A stretch of 64,000 nt of DNA from CAZMOK01 sp964567785 (GTDB taxonomy: Bacteria > Bacteroidota > Bacteroidia > Bacteroidales > JAGOPY01). The stretch is taken from contig CAZMOK010000001.1 in the NCBI GenBank assembly GCA_964567785.1, forward strand, positions 62,001 to 126,000, read 5' to 3'. Below, piece after piece: positions 16,547 to 24,511 of the stretch. The notes under the pieces are model-generated. The model saw only the letters and a program-made list of their open reading frames with translations. It ran no database searches and was not told where the DNA came from. The stretch's first letter is position 1. Each line of letters opens with the position of its first letter. Position numbers and translations under genes: made by a program.

Positions 16547-17251
16547 ATGGACAGCAAAAAATATATTGTAGTAGGTGGCTCCTCAGGTATAGGCCTGGAT
16601 CTCACCGGAAAACTTCTTGAGGCTGGTCATTCGGTGACGGTCTTGTCAAGGAGAGAACCCGAGATAGAAAATTCTGATAAACTAGATTGGATTAAATTTG
16701 ACGTGCTTGAAGATGATCCCAATGATCTAGACCTGCCGGGAGAGATCCACGGTCTGGCCTATTGTCCGGGAAGTATAAATCTCAGGCCTTTCAGGGGATT
16801 GAAAATAGAAGACTTCAGGCATGATTATGAGATCAATCTTATAGGTGCAGTCAAAATTCTTAAAGCTTCACTCAAGCAGCTACAGGCATCAGGTTCGGCC
16901 AGCGTAGTCATGTTCAGCACAGTGGCAGTTGGCCAGGGTATGCCGTTCCATGCCTCGGTGGCAGCAGCAAAAGGGGCTGTTGAAGGCCTTGTGAGATCAC
17001 TTGCAGCAGAAATCGCCCCTAAAGTAAGGGTGAATGCGATTGCCCCATCCCTTACCAACACACCTATGGCAGAAAAACTACTAAATAATGACAGGAAGAA
17101 AGAAGCATCATCAGAGAGGCATCCGTTGAAGAGAGTTGGTGAAGCAAATGATATAGCTTCAATGGCAAGTTTTCTTCTCAGCGATGATTCAGGCTGGGTA
17201 AGCGGACAGGTTATTGGCGTTGACGGAGGTTTATCTTCTCTAAGAGTTTAA
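16547..17251 (+). CDS. Short-chain dehydrogenase/reductase-like protein lacking the catalytic Tyr
   Basis: A 234-residue classical SDR fold. The nucleotide-binding loop is VVGGSSGIGLDL, the SDR NAG position reads AYCPGS, the Ser strand is VVMFSTVAVGQGMPFHASV, and the C-terminus is GQVIGVDGGLSSLRV. The Y-x-x-x-K motif reads V-A-A-A-K (codon GTG near 16960), so the general-acid Tyr is absent while Lys is kept. It may bind a nicotinamide cofactor without classical catalysis, or use another acid. It is the first gene of an operon: the stop is followed directly by the flavin reductase ATG. Confidence 0.85.
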   Translation: MDSKKYIVVGGSSGIGLDLTGKLLEAGHSVTVLSRREPEIENSDKLDWIKFDVLEDDPNDLDLPGEIHGLAYCPGSINLRPFRGLKIEDFRHDYEINLIGAVKILKASLKQLQASGSASVVMFSTVAVGQGMPFHASVAAAKGAVEGLVRSLAAEIAPKVRVNAIAPSLTNTPMAEKLLNNDRKKEASSERHPLKRVGEANDIASMASFLLSDDSGWVSGQVIGVDGGLSSLRV

Positions 17252-17905
17252 ATGAATATGACTTTCAAGAGATTCACTGCAGATGATTTCGAAAAGATGG
17301 ACCGGGGCTACAGAAGAAACTTCATAAATTGCCTCAGTGGGTTCAAGAGTGTTAATCTTTGCGGAACCATTGATAACGCAGGGAACACTAACCTTGCGAT
17401 TATGAGCTCCATAGTGCACCTCGGAGCAGATCCTGCCCTGATGGGCATGATCTTGCGGCCCTCAAGTGTTCCAAGAAACACACTTGAGAATATTCTTGAC
17501 ACCGGAAGCTTTACTTTCAATCATATTACCGAAGAAATGATCCGGGGCGCCCATCAAACTGCAGGCCGCTACGATAAGGGTGTATCAGAATTTCAGCAGG
17601 TAGGCCTGTCTGAATTCTTTTCGGGATCGGTAACTTCTCCATATGTGGATGAGTCTCCCCTGAAGATCGGCCTTGAGCTCAGGGAAAAGATAGATATTAA
17701 ATCCAATGGTACTCACATGGTAGTTGGAGAAGTAGTGGAAGTATTGCTAAAAGATGAGCTGATCGGAGAGGATGGTTACATAGACATCCAGAATGGCGGA
17801 ACAATAACAATTGCAGGGCTCGATGGTTATCACAGGGCCTCAAAAGTGGTAAGACTGTCGCATCCAAAGCCCGGAGAAGAGCTCAGGGAACTTAAATGGA
17901 AATAA
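17252..17905 (+). CDS. Flavin reductase-like FMN-binding protein
   Basis: A 217-residue protein with the split-barrel flavin reductase fold: GFKSVNLCGTIDNAGNTNLA at the start, SSIVHLGADPALMGMILRP, then NTLENILDTGSFTFNHITEE, and a C-terminal strand region ending GLDGYHRASKVVRLSHPKPG. Family members bind FMN or FAD and reduce free flavin or act as flavoproteins. It starts on the base after the SDR stop. Beside a flavin-dependent cryptochrome it could supply reduced flavin, but that is inference. Confidence 0.8.
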   Translation: MNMTFKRFTADDFEKMDRGYRRNFINCLSGFKSVNLCGTIDNAGNTNLAIMSSIVHLGADPALMGMILRPSSVPRNTLENILDTGSFTFNHITEEMIRGAHQTAGRYDKGVSEFQQVGLSEFFSGSVTSPYVDESPLKIGLELREKIDIKSNGTHMVVGEVVEVLLKDELIGEDGYIDIQNGGTITIAGLDGYHRASKVVRLSHPKPGEELRELKWK

Positions 17906-17908
17906 GAA

Positions 17909-18514
17909 ATGCCCGACGCAGATGCGTTCTATAAACCTGAAAATATTGCAGGCATAGACTTTGGTTCCAGACTTGCTGGCACTACCGCCATCTGTTTTCT
18001 TGAAAAAGGAGAACTCAGAATAACACAAAGTGAAAAAAGACAGGATGCCGACCTGTTCATCATTGATTTTATAGATCGATACAAACCAGGTAAAATTTTC
18101 ATTGATGCCCCCCTGAGCCTTCCCTCAAGTTACAGGGGTGAAGGCAATGACTATTTTTACCGTGCAGCCGACAGGGAAGTCAGTGCTATGTCGCCCATGT
18201 TCCTTGGCGGGCTTACCGCACGTGCCATCAAATTAACTGATAAGCTTAGTGAAAAGAGTGTTGATGTTTTCGAAGTTTATCCTTCCCACCTTGTAAAAAC
18301 AATTCTTCCTTCAGACACAAGCATTTACAAAAAGAAAAATGGTTTAAATGATTTCCTGCAGACAATAAAGCATGAGGTTCCTTATAAATTAAACGGAGAT
18401 CCGGTTAACTGGCACCAGGTTGATTCTATGATGGCATGGATATCAGGGTACAGATTCCTCCGGAACGTCCATATTGAGTTTGGCAATCCTTCTGAAGGAT
18501 TGATAATTGTTTAA
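17909..18514 (+). CDS. DUF429 protein, predicted RNase H-fold nuclease
   Basis: A 201-residue DUF429 protein. AGIDFGSRLAGTTAI gives the first acidic strand of an RNase H-like fold, KIFIDAPLSLP a second acidic site, and HQVDSMMAWISGYRF a late Asp in the family position. MFLGGLTARAIKL and VFEVYPSHLVK are further family marks. The family is predicted to be a nuclease but is biochemically poorly known. It starts three bases after the flavin reductase stop. Its place in a DNA-repair-like operon fits a nucleic-acid role. Confidence 0.8.
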   Translation: MPDADAFYKPENIAGIDFGSRLAGTTAICFLEKGELRITQSEKRQDADLFIIDFIDRYKPGKIFIDAPLSLPSSYRGEGNDYFYRAADREVSAMSPMFLGGLTARAIKLTDKLSEKSVDVFEVYPSHLVKTILPSDTSIYKKKNGLNDFLQTIKHEVPYKLNGDPVNWHQVDSMMAWISGYRFLRNVHIEFGNPSEGLIIV

Positions 18515-18526
18515 CACGCTTTCAGG

Positions 18527-18673
18527 ATGAAAAAAGAAAACCTCCCGGAAAAAATTTGTGCGGTATGCGGAAAGCCCTTCAAATGGAGAAAGAAATGGAG
18601 AAGAAACTGGGAAGATGTGATTTATTGCAGTGAACGTTGCAGAAGATCAAAACACATGATTAAGGCAATATGA
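18527..18673 (+). CDS. DUF2256 small zinc-binding protein
   Basis: A 48-residue protein found by reading the gap between DUF429 and the cryptochrome. It has a Cys-x2-Cys pair (CAVCGKPF), a basic stretch (WRKKWRRNWEDV) and a second Cys-x3-Cys pair (YCSERCRRSK), giving a four-Cys zinc-ribbon-like layout. This is the DUF2256 pattern; such genes are often found beside DASH cryptochromes or photolyases. Its stop TGA overlaps the cryptochrome start (ATGA), indicating coupled translation. The basic surface suggests nucleic acid contact. Confidence 0.85.
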   Translation: MKKENLPEKICAVCGKPFKWRKKWRRNWEDVIYCSERCRRSKHMIKAI

Positions 18674-19953
18674 AGAAAAAGGCAATATTATGGTTCCGCA
18701 ACGATTTGCGGCTAAACGACAATGAGGCGCTTCAAAAAGCAGTGCAGGAGAATGATGAGGTCGTCCCTTTATTTATTCTTGAAGAACGAAACCTTTCTGA
18801 AGATGTGTATGGTTTTGTAAAAACCGGTCCTTACAGGCTCAAGTTCCTGATAGAGTCAGTGATCAGCCTCAGGGAAGAACTTACCAGGAGATCGGCAGGA
18901 CTGATAATAGCAACTGGTGATCCGGTAAATATATTAGGTGAGGTATCTGCTTTTTACAATACTTCCCGCATCTATGCCTCCAAAGAGGCAACCAGCGAAG
19001 AAATATTGACAGAAAAAAAGCTTGCGGATAAATTTGAGCTTTCACTTTATTGGGGATCTTTGCTATATCATCCCGAAGATATAACCTTTACAAAGGAAGA
19101 GATTCCGGATATCTTTACCCATTTTCGTAAAAGCGTTGAAAAGGATTCTATTGTGCGCCCTCTTATTAACGCTCCTGAAAAGATACCTGTACCGGAGAAC
19201 TTCAAAGAGTCAGGACTGGCGGATATTTTGGAGCTCATGCCCGATGTTTCCCCTGACAAGCGTTCGGTAATTGAGTTCAGGGGAGGATCATTTGAGGGAC
19301 AAAAAAGAATAAAGCATTACATATGGGACACTAAATCGATAGACAGGTATAAATATACCCGCAATGGCCTTATCGGTTCTGATTATTCCGGGAAATTCTC
19401 TGCCTGGCTGGCGAACGGCTCTTTGTCGCCGCGTGAAATATACTGGGAGATCAAAAAATTCGAGAGGGCTTACAAAAGTAATATCTCAACTTACTGGATG
19501 GTTTTTGAACTGATCTGGAGGGATTATTTCAAATATGTTGCACTCAAATATGGCGACAGGATATTCAGCTACAAAGGGATCAGGGGAATGGATCCGCAGC
19601 TTAAAGCCGACAGGCAGAAACTTGAGAGATGGATCAATTCCTGCACAGGAGAAGAATTTGTGGATGCAAATATGAAAGAGATCAAACTTACCGGGTACAT
19701 GAGCAACAGGGGAAGACAGAATGTTGCCTCTTATCTTGTTAAAGACATGAAGATTGACTGGCGTATGGGTGCAGCCTGGTTTGAAAGCATGCTTATCGAC
19801 TATGATCCCTGCAGTAATTACGGGAACTGGATGTATGTGGCAGGGGTTGGCAACGACCCTCGTGAGGACCGGTACTTTAATGTGAAAAAACAGGCCGAAA
19901 GATATGATCCGGATGGCGAATATGTAAAACTTTGGCTTGATGGTAATACCTGA
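18670..19953 (+). CDS. DASH-type cryptochrome/photolyase
   Basis: A 427-residue FAD protein. The N-terminal photolyase domain opens with AILWFRNDLRLNDNEAL, and DASH features include LLYHPEDITFTKEEIPDIFT and, in the FAD domain, FELIWRDYFKYVALKYGDRI, GYMSNRGRQNVASYL and WMYVAGVGNDPREDRYFN. DASH proteins repair cyclobutane dimers mainly in single-stranded DNA and bind MTHF as antenna. It is the last gene of the SDR/flavin reductase/DUF429/DUF2256 operon and is followed by a terminator. A second, class I photolyase lies at about 57 kb. Confidence 0.93.
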   Translation: MKKKAILWFRNDLRLNDNEALQKAVQENDEVVPLFILEERNLSEDVYGFVKTGPYRLKFLIESVISLREELTRRSAGLIIATGDPVNILGEVSAFYNTSRIYASKEATSEEILTEKKLADKFELSLYWGSLLYHPEDITFTKEEIPDIFTHFRKSVEKDSIVRPLINAPEKIPVPENFKESGLADILELMPDVSPDKRSVIEFRGGSFEGQKRIKHYIWDTKSIDRYKYTRNGLIGSDYSGKFSAWLANGSLSPREIYWEIKKFERAYKSNISTYWMVFELIWRDYFKYVALKYGDRIFSYKGIRGMDPQLKADRQKLERWINSCTGEEFVDANMKEIKLTGYMSNRGRQNVASYLVKDMKIDWRMGAAWFESMLIDYDPCSNYGNWMYVAGVGNDPREDRYFNVKKQAERYDPDGEYVKLWLDGNT

Positions 19954-19954
19954 A

Positions 19955-19993
19955 TAAAAAAAAGCCCCTGCAAATATTGCAGAGGCTTTTTTT
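19955..19993. terminator. Bidirectional terminator between cryptochrome and MscS genes
   Basis: A stem of GCC/GGC and CTGCAA/TTGCAG with one C-A mismatch and a three-base loop is flanked by an A run (19955-19963) and a T run (19987-19993), so it can act for both convergent genes. Confidence 0.85.
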
Positions 19994-20008
19994 CTGAAAT
20001 ATAGTTTC

Positions 20009-20827
20009 TTATTTCTGCTGGTGCAGATGCACATCCATCTGAGGGAACGGAATATTGAGTCCCTCTTTATTGAAGGCATTATAAATTTTATTGTGCATAT
20101 CGAAATAGACGCCCCAGTAGTCGGCTGCGTTAACCCAGGTCCTCACCACGAAGTTCACGGAGCTGTCGGCGAGTTCAGAAACCGCTACGAAAGGTTCCGG
20201 GTCTCCAAGTATCCTTTTATCATCCTTTATGAGTGACATGATGACTTCTTTTGCCTTTGAAGTATCATCTCCATAGGCAATCCCGAAAGTCATATCAACC
20301 CTTCTCTGAGGCTCGGTAGAGAAATTTGTCAGAGAACTGGTCGACAACGCGCCATTAGCAAGAATGATCGTTTTGTTGTCAGGTGTTTTGAGGATGGTAT
20401 GGAATATCTGGATAGTATTTACTGTTCCCATATATCCCTGCGCTTCAATGAAATCCCCGACCTTGAAGGGTTTTAAAAGCAGGATTATCACACCACCTGC
20501 AAAATTCTGAAGCATTCCTGAAAGTGCAAGTCCAACGGCAAGGCCGAGGGCACCGAGGATAGCTATGAAAGAGGTCATCTCTATGCCGATCATTGAGGCT
20601 ATAGAGATAATCAGCATGACTTTTAAAAGAATATTAAAAATACTCTTCAGAAAACTACGTAATGATTCGTCAACCTCTCTTTTGACCAAATTCTTATGAA
20701 AAGCTCTGGTCAGGCCACTGATGATCCATAAACCAATGATCAGGGCAACAATGGCACCAACAACCTGCAAGCCATATTCAACTATAAGTTCGTAGAGGTA
20801 ATTTAGAATTTCCTGCACTCTGTCCAT
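20009..20827 (-). CDS. Small-conductance mechanosensitive channel (MscS family)
   Basis: A 272-residue inner-membrane channel that opens under membrane tension to release solutes. Three hydrophobic helices precede the pore region: helix 1 near 15-40, helix 2 near 60-85, and the Gly/Ala-rich TM3 (ALGLAVGLALSGMLQNFAGG). GFKVGD-type beta domain follows (KPFKVGDFIEAQGYMGTVN, then FSTEPQRRVDMTFGIAYGDD). Length is close to E. coli MscS. A TAATTTTG -7-like box lies 60 bases upstream. Confidence 0.92.
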   Translation of the reverse strand: MDRVQEILNYLYELIVEYGLQVVGAIVALIIGLWIISGLTRAFHKNLVKREVDESLRSFLKSIFNILLKVMLIISIASMIGIEMTSFIAILGALGLAVGLALSGMLQNFAGGVIILLLKPFKVGDFIEAQGYMGTVNTIQIFHTILKTPDNKTIILANGALSTSSLTNFSTEPQRRVDMTFGIAYGDDTSKAKEVIMSLIKDDKRILGDPEPFVAVSELADSSVNFVVRTWVNAADYWGVYFDMHNKIYNAFNKEGLNIPFPQMDVHLHQQK

Positions 20828-20886
20828 TTTAATAAGTATTAGTTAAACAATTGTCGTTTTGAAAAAACTCTTGGCTAAAGAAGCAG

Positions 20887-20894
20887 CAAAATTA
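20887..20894 (-). promoter_or_regulatory. Possible -7 box for the MscS gene
   Basis: Minus strand TAATTTTG fits TAnnTTTG. No good -33 element was seen, so support is weak. Confidence 0.3.
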
Positions 20895-20902
20895 GTTAAA
20901 TT

Positions 20903-21415
20903 TTACTTATACCAGCTTGCATACATATTATAACTGTTTGCAATGCGCTGTATCTCACCCTGTGAGAGTTCTTTGTCAATGGTTTTGATCTTTTTTGCAG
21001 GTACGCCCGCATAAACGCTGTTTTCTTCAACGTGCATGTCTTTAGTTACCAGGGCGCCTGCTGCGATGATGGAATTAGATCCAATAACAGCATGATCCAT
21101 TAAAATAGATCCCATTCCTATCAGCACATTGTCTTTGATTGTGCAGCCGTGCACTATGGCATTGTGTGCTATAGAAACGTTATTTCCTATTGTTACCGGG
21201 GCTTTCTTATAAGTGCAGTGAACTACCACTCCATCCTGTATGTTCACCTTGTTGCCGATCCTGATCCGGTGCACATCACCTCTCACAACAGCATTGAACC
21301 ATAGACTGCAATCATCACCAATAACAACATCGCCTATAATTGTGGCATTATCTGCCAGAAAGCAGTTGCTGCCTATTTTCGGATAATAACCATTTACTTC
21401 TTTTATAAGAGCCAT
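20903..21415 (-). CDS. Gamma-type carbonic anhydrase-like hexapeptide protein
   Basis: A 170-residue left-handed beta-helix protein from ATG 21415; a TTG four codons upstream is less likely. The hexapeptide repeats run from about 20 to 130 (NCFLADNATIIGDVVIGDDC and following). Three His in the metal-ligand places are seen in VVHC and in AHNAIVHGC. Such proteins bind Zn or Fe and hydrate CO2 in some species, though many relatives are unassayed. A C-terminal helix (KIKTIDKELSQGEIQRIANS) follows. It follows nadB at 26 bases on the minus strand. Confidence 0.88.
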   Translation of the reverse strand: MALIKEVNGYYPKIGSNCFLADNATIIGDVVIGDDCSLWFNAVVRGDVHRIRIGNKVNIQDGVVVHCTYKKAPVTIGNNVSIAHNAIVHGCTIKDNVLIGMGSILMDHAVIGSNSIIAAGALVTKDMHVEENSVYAGVPAKKIKTIDKELSQGEIQRIANSYNMYASWYK

Positions 21416-21441
21416 GTTCACACTCAATTTACCGGTTTTTA

Positions 21442-23049
21442 TCAGAGCTCGTTGAATTTCGGGCCGTTAAATTTCTTTTTATCTTCATCCCTGGGAGGAT
21501 AATCGATGGAATAGTGGAGGCCCTTGCTCTCTTTCCTTTGCATGGCCATTTTTATGATGAGGTAAGCCACATTTATAAGGTTACGCAACTCACAGAGCTT
21601 TACAGTTAAAATCGACCTCTCGTAAAGTTGTTCTGTTTCACGGTAGATGATCTCAAGCCTGTCGAATGCCCGTTGCAGCCTCAGGTTTGACCTTACGATC
21701 CCCACATAGGCACTCATTATGGACTGCACTTCTTTCAGGGTTTGAGTGATGAGAATTATTTCCTCGTTTAGCACTGTACCTGTTGTATCCCAATCGGGAA
21801 CATCATCCTTAAAACCGATATTATCCAAAATACTGATCGCATTGAGGCTGGCACGGTGAGAGAACACTGCTGATTCCAGCAGGGAGTTGGAGGCCAGTCG
21901 GTTAGCGCCATGAAGCCCCGTAGATGCACATTCACCCGAGGCATATAAGTTACCGATTGAGCTCTTTCCGTTCTTATCCACTTTTATGCCCCCGCAAATA
22001 TAATGTGCGGCGGGCACTACGGGTATCATCTCTTTTGTGATATCAATGCCCAGTTTCAGGCATTTTGCATAAATAGTGGGGAAATTATTGATCAGGCCTT
22101 CGTGTTCGAGGTGGCGGCAATCTAGGTAAACGCAATCGTCGCCTGAAAGCTTCATTTCACTATCGATGGCACGTGCAACAATATCACGTGGGGCAAGAGA
22201 GCCTCTATCATCATACTTTTCCATGAATTCCTTGCCGTCCTTGTCTTTCAGTATAGCACCATAACCCCTCAGGGCTTCAGTGATAAGGAATGAAGGCCTT
22301 TCATCGGGATTGTACAAAGAAGTGGGATGGAACTGGATGAACTCCATACCTTCAACCATTCCTTTTGCACGGTAAGTCATGGCAATCCCGTCGCCTGTGG
22401 CAATATCGGGATTTGTGGTAGTACTGTAAACCTGTCCGGCTCCTCCCGTTGCGATAAGGGTTATCCTGGAAAGCACTGTGTGGATATCACCGGATTCCGG
22501 GTTGAGTATATAGGCCCCGTAACAGGTAATGCCATCTGTTCGCCTGTTGACCTCTTTGCCAAGGTGATGCTGTGTTATGATATCAACGGTAAAGCTTTTA
22601 GTCCAGGTTTCGATGTTGGGATGCGCATTTACTTTGGCTATCAGTGCGCGTTCTATTTCCTGGCCCGTATTGTCTTTATGATGAAAGATCCTGTACTCGG
22701 AATGACCTCCTTCTTTGGCAAGATCATATTTCCCCGAGGATTTCTTATCGAATTCAGCGCCCCATCTGATCAGTTCCTTGATGCGCTCAGTAGATTCGGT
22801 TATGGTGATTTTTACAACATCAGGATCATTCAGCCCATCACCTGCGATCATCGTATCCTTTATGTGTTTATCATAGGTATCGGGGGTATACATCACTGCT
22901 GCAATACCTCCCTGGGCGTATTTAGTGGCAGTTTCGTCCACAGGGGCTTTGGTAACTATCAGTACTTTTCCCCGATCGGCCACTTTCAGTGCGAAACTCA
23001 GGCCTGCTATCCCGGATCCGATAACCAGAAAATCAACTTTTTTTCTCAT
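21442..23049 (-). CDS. nadB: L-aspartate oxidase
   Basis: A 535-residue FAD flavoprotein that converts aspartate to iminoaspartate at the start of de novo NAD synthesis. ATG 23049 is chosen because it immediately precedes the FAD-binding strand VDFLVIGSGIAGLSFAL; a TTG start at 23097 would add 16 residues. Other marks: TKYAQGGIAAVM, GGHSEYRIFHHKDNTG, QFHPTSLYNP, and the late GANRLASNSLLES. A helical C-terminal domain follows. nadA and nadC, its usual partners, are not in this window. Confidence 0.95.
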   Translation of the reverse strand: MRKKVDFLVIGSGIAGLSFALKVADRGKVLIVTKAPVDETATKYAQGGIAAVMYTPDTYDKHIKDTMIAGDGLNDPDVVKITITESTERIKELIRWGAEFDKKSSGKYDLAKEGGHSEYRIFHHKDNTGQEIERALIAKVNAHPNIETWTKSFTVDIITQHHLGKEVNRRTDGITCYGAYILNPESGDIHTVLSRITLIATGGAGQVYSTTTNPDIATGDGIAMTYRAKGMVEGMEFIQFHPTSLYNPDERPSFLITEALRGYGAILKDKDGKEFMEKYDDRGSLAPRDIVARAIDSEMKLSGDDCVYLDCRHLEHEGLINNFPTIYAKCLKLGIDITKEMIPVVPAAHYICGGIKVDKNGKSSIGNLYASGECASTGLHGANRLASNSLLESAVFSHRASLNAISILDNIGFKDDVPDWDTTGTVLNEEIILITQTLKEVQSIMSAYVGIVRSNLRLQRAFDRLEIIYRETEQLYERSILTVKLCELRNLINVAYLIIKMAMQRKESKGLHYSIDYPPRDEDKKKFNGPKFNEL

Positions 23050-23139
23050 AGAATGGGCATTATTGTACAAAGATAGACAAGATGGCAGATAACTCAAAGG
23101 AGTGAAGCGATGGAGAAGAATTTGGCCACCATTGTTTTT

Positions 23140-24447
23140 TTACAATCCCAGCAAGGATGATACCGGGTCTCGGCCCCTGAACATCATCTTCGCAGGATCT
23201 TCAAGCATTTCTTTAATCTTTACAAGAAAACTCACACTTTCTTTCCCGTCTATGATCCTGTGATCGTATGAAAGGGCGATATACATCACCGGGTGTATCT
23301 CCACTTCACCATTTACTGCTACCGGCCTTTCAACTATATTATGCATCCCGAGGATGGCACTTTGAGGAGGGTTAATGATAGGTGTCGAAAGCATAGACCC
23401 GAAAACACCGCCGTTTGTTATGGTAAAAGTGCCTCCCTTCATCTCTTCAAGAGTGATCTTGTTGTCACGGGCCCTTATAGCCAGGTCCTTGATCTTCAAC
23501 TCGATCTCGGCAAGAGACATTGTTTCGGCATTTCTCAGCACCGGCACCATCAATCCCTTGGGTGTGCTGACTGCAATACCTATATCGGCAAACTTGTGGG
23601 TTACTACCTCATCACCCTCAATTTGTGAGTTCACTGCCGGGAAGAGATTCAATGCCTCACAAATTGCTTTTGTGAAGAAAGACATAAATCCCAGGGAAAC
23701 CCCGAATTTTTCCTTGAAGACCTCTTTGTATTTTTTCCTTATTTCCATGATGGGTGTCATGTTCACCTCGTTGAATGTGGTGAGCATGGCCGTCTCGTTT
23801 TTGACTGCAACGAGCCTCTCTGCGATCTTTCTCCGCAAAGTGGTCATTTTCTTGCTTTCCGTTTCCCGGGTGCCTCCCCAGCTTTCAATGGCTGTGGTTT
23901 TATTTGCCGGGGCACTGTCCTTTACAGAAGCAAGGTATTCAATGTCGGCCCTGGATATCCTGTGTTTTTTTATAATCTCAAGAAGCTCTTTTTCGCTCAT
24001 TCCCTCTGCTTTCATGAGCTTTTTTGCCAGAGGCGATATATGCAGGATATCTTCTTTTTCAGCTTTTACTTCCTCAGGAGCTTCCTTCTTTTGCCGGGCC
24101 TCTTCTTTTTCTTCATCGGAGCTCTTGTCTTTTTCTTTCTCTCCGGCAGGTCTTTCTTTGGCCTTTGTTTCCTTTTTCTCCGCTTCCTTTTTGCTGGTTT
24201 CAGGTGCTGGAGCTTCGGTATCAATGGTTGCGATCACATCACCAACCTGGATAGTATCACCCTCTTCTACCTTGAATTTTATTTCCCCTGATTCCTCTGC
24301 ATTTATGTTAAGTGTGGCCTTATCGGAATCGATTTCGGCAATGTCTGCGTCTTTATCAACATAGGCACCATCTTCAATAAGCCACTGGGCAAGCTGCACT
24401 TCCGATATCGATTCACCGGGACTTGGAACTTTTATTTCGATGATCAT
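23140..24447 (-). CDS. odhB: 2-oxoglutarate dehydrogenase E2, dihydrolipoyl succinyltransferase
   Basis: A 435-residue E2 subunit. A single lipoyl domain (1-75; lipoyl Lys in EIDSDKATLNI) is followed by a long charged linker (about 82-135, almost only Lys, Glu, Asp, Ala), an E3-binding domain (about 140-175; SPLAKKLMKAEGMSEKEL) and the acyltransferase core with SYDHRIIDGKESVSF carrying the catalytic His. It transfers succinyl groups to CoA. The gene lies 64 bases downstream of odhA on the minus strand. The linker is unlike the Ala/Pro hinges of most E2 proteins. Confidence 0.95.
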   Translation of the reverse strand: MIIEIKVPSPGESISEVQLAQWLIEDGAYVDKDADIAEIDSDKATLNINAEESGEIKFKVEEGDTIQVGDVIATIDTEAPAPETSKKEAEKKETKAKERPAGEKEKDKSSDEEKEEARQKKEAPEEVKAEKEDILHISPLAKKLMKAEGMSEKELLEIIKKHRISRADIEYLASVKDSAPANKTTAIESWGGTRETESKKMTTLRRKIAERLVAVKNETAMLTTFNEVNMTPIMEIRKKYKEVFKEKFGVSLGFMSFFTKAICEALNLFPAVNSQIEGDEVVTHKFADIGIAVSTPKGLMVPVLRNAETMSLAEIELKIKDLAIRARDNKITLEEMKGGTFTITNGGVFGSMLSTPIINPPQSAILGMHNIVERPVAVNGEVEIHPVMYIALSYDHRIIDGKESVSFLVKIKEMLEDPAKMMFRGRDPVSSLLGL

Positions 24448-24511
24448 AGTAAGACCTTCTTTTTGTTATTGATCCTCTTAAGATTTAAACTATAAACTCT
24501 TGAAAACCTGG

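Noticed and set aside
22327..23076. 249-codon frame opposite nadB
   Set aside because: It is antisense to a clearly conserved nadB and lacks a plausible protein pattern.
23375..24364. Long open frame on the opposite strand of odhB
   Set aside because: It is an antisense shadow of odhB, helped by the low-complexity charged linker; its product is Ser/Phe-rich with no known motif.
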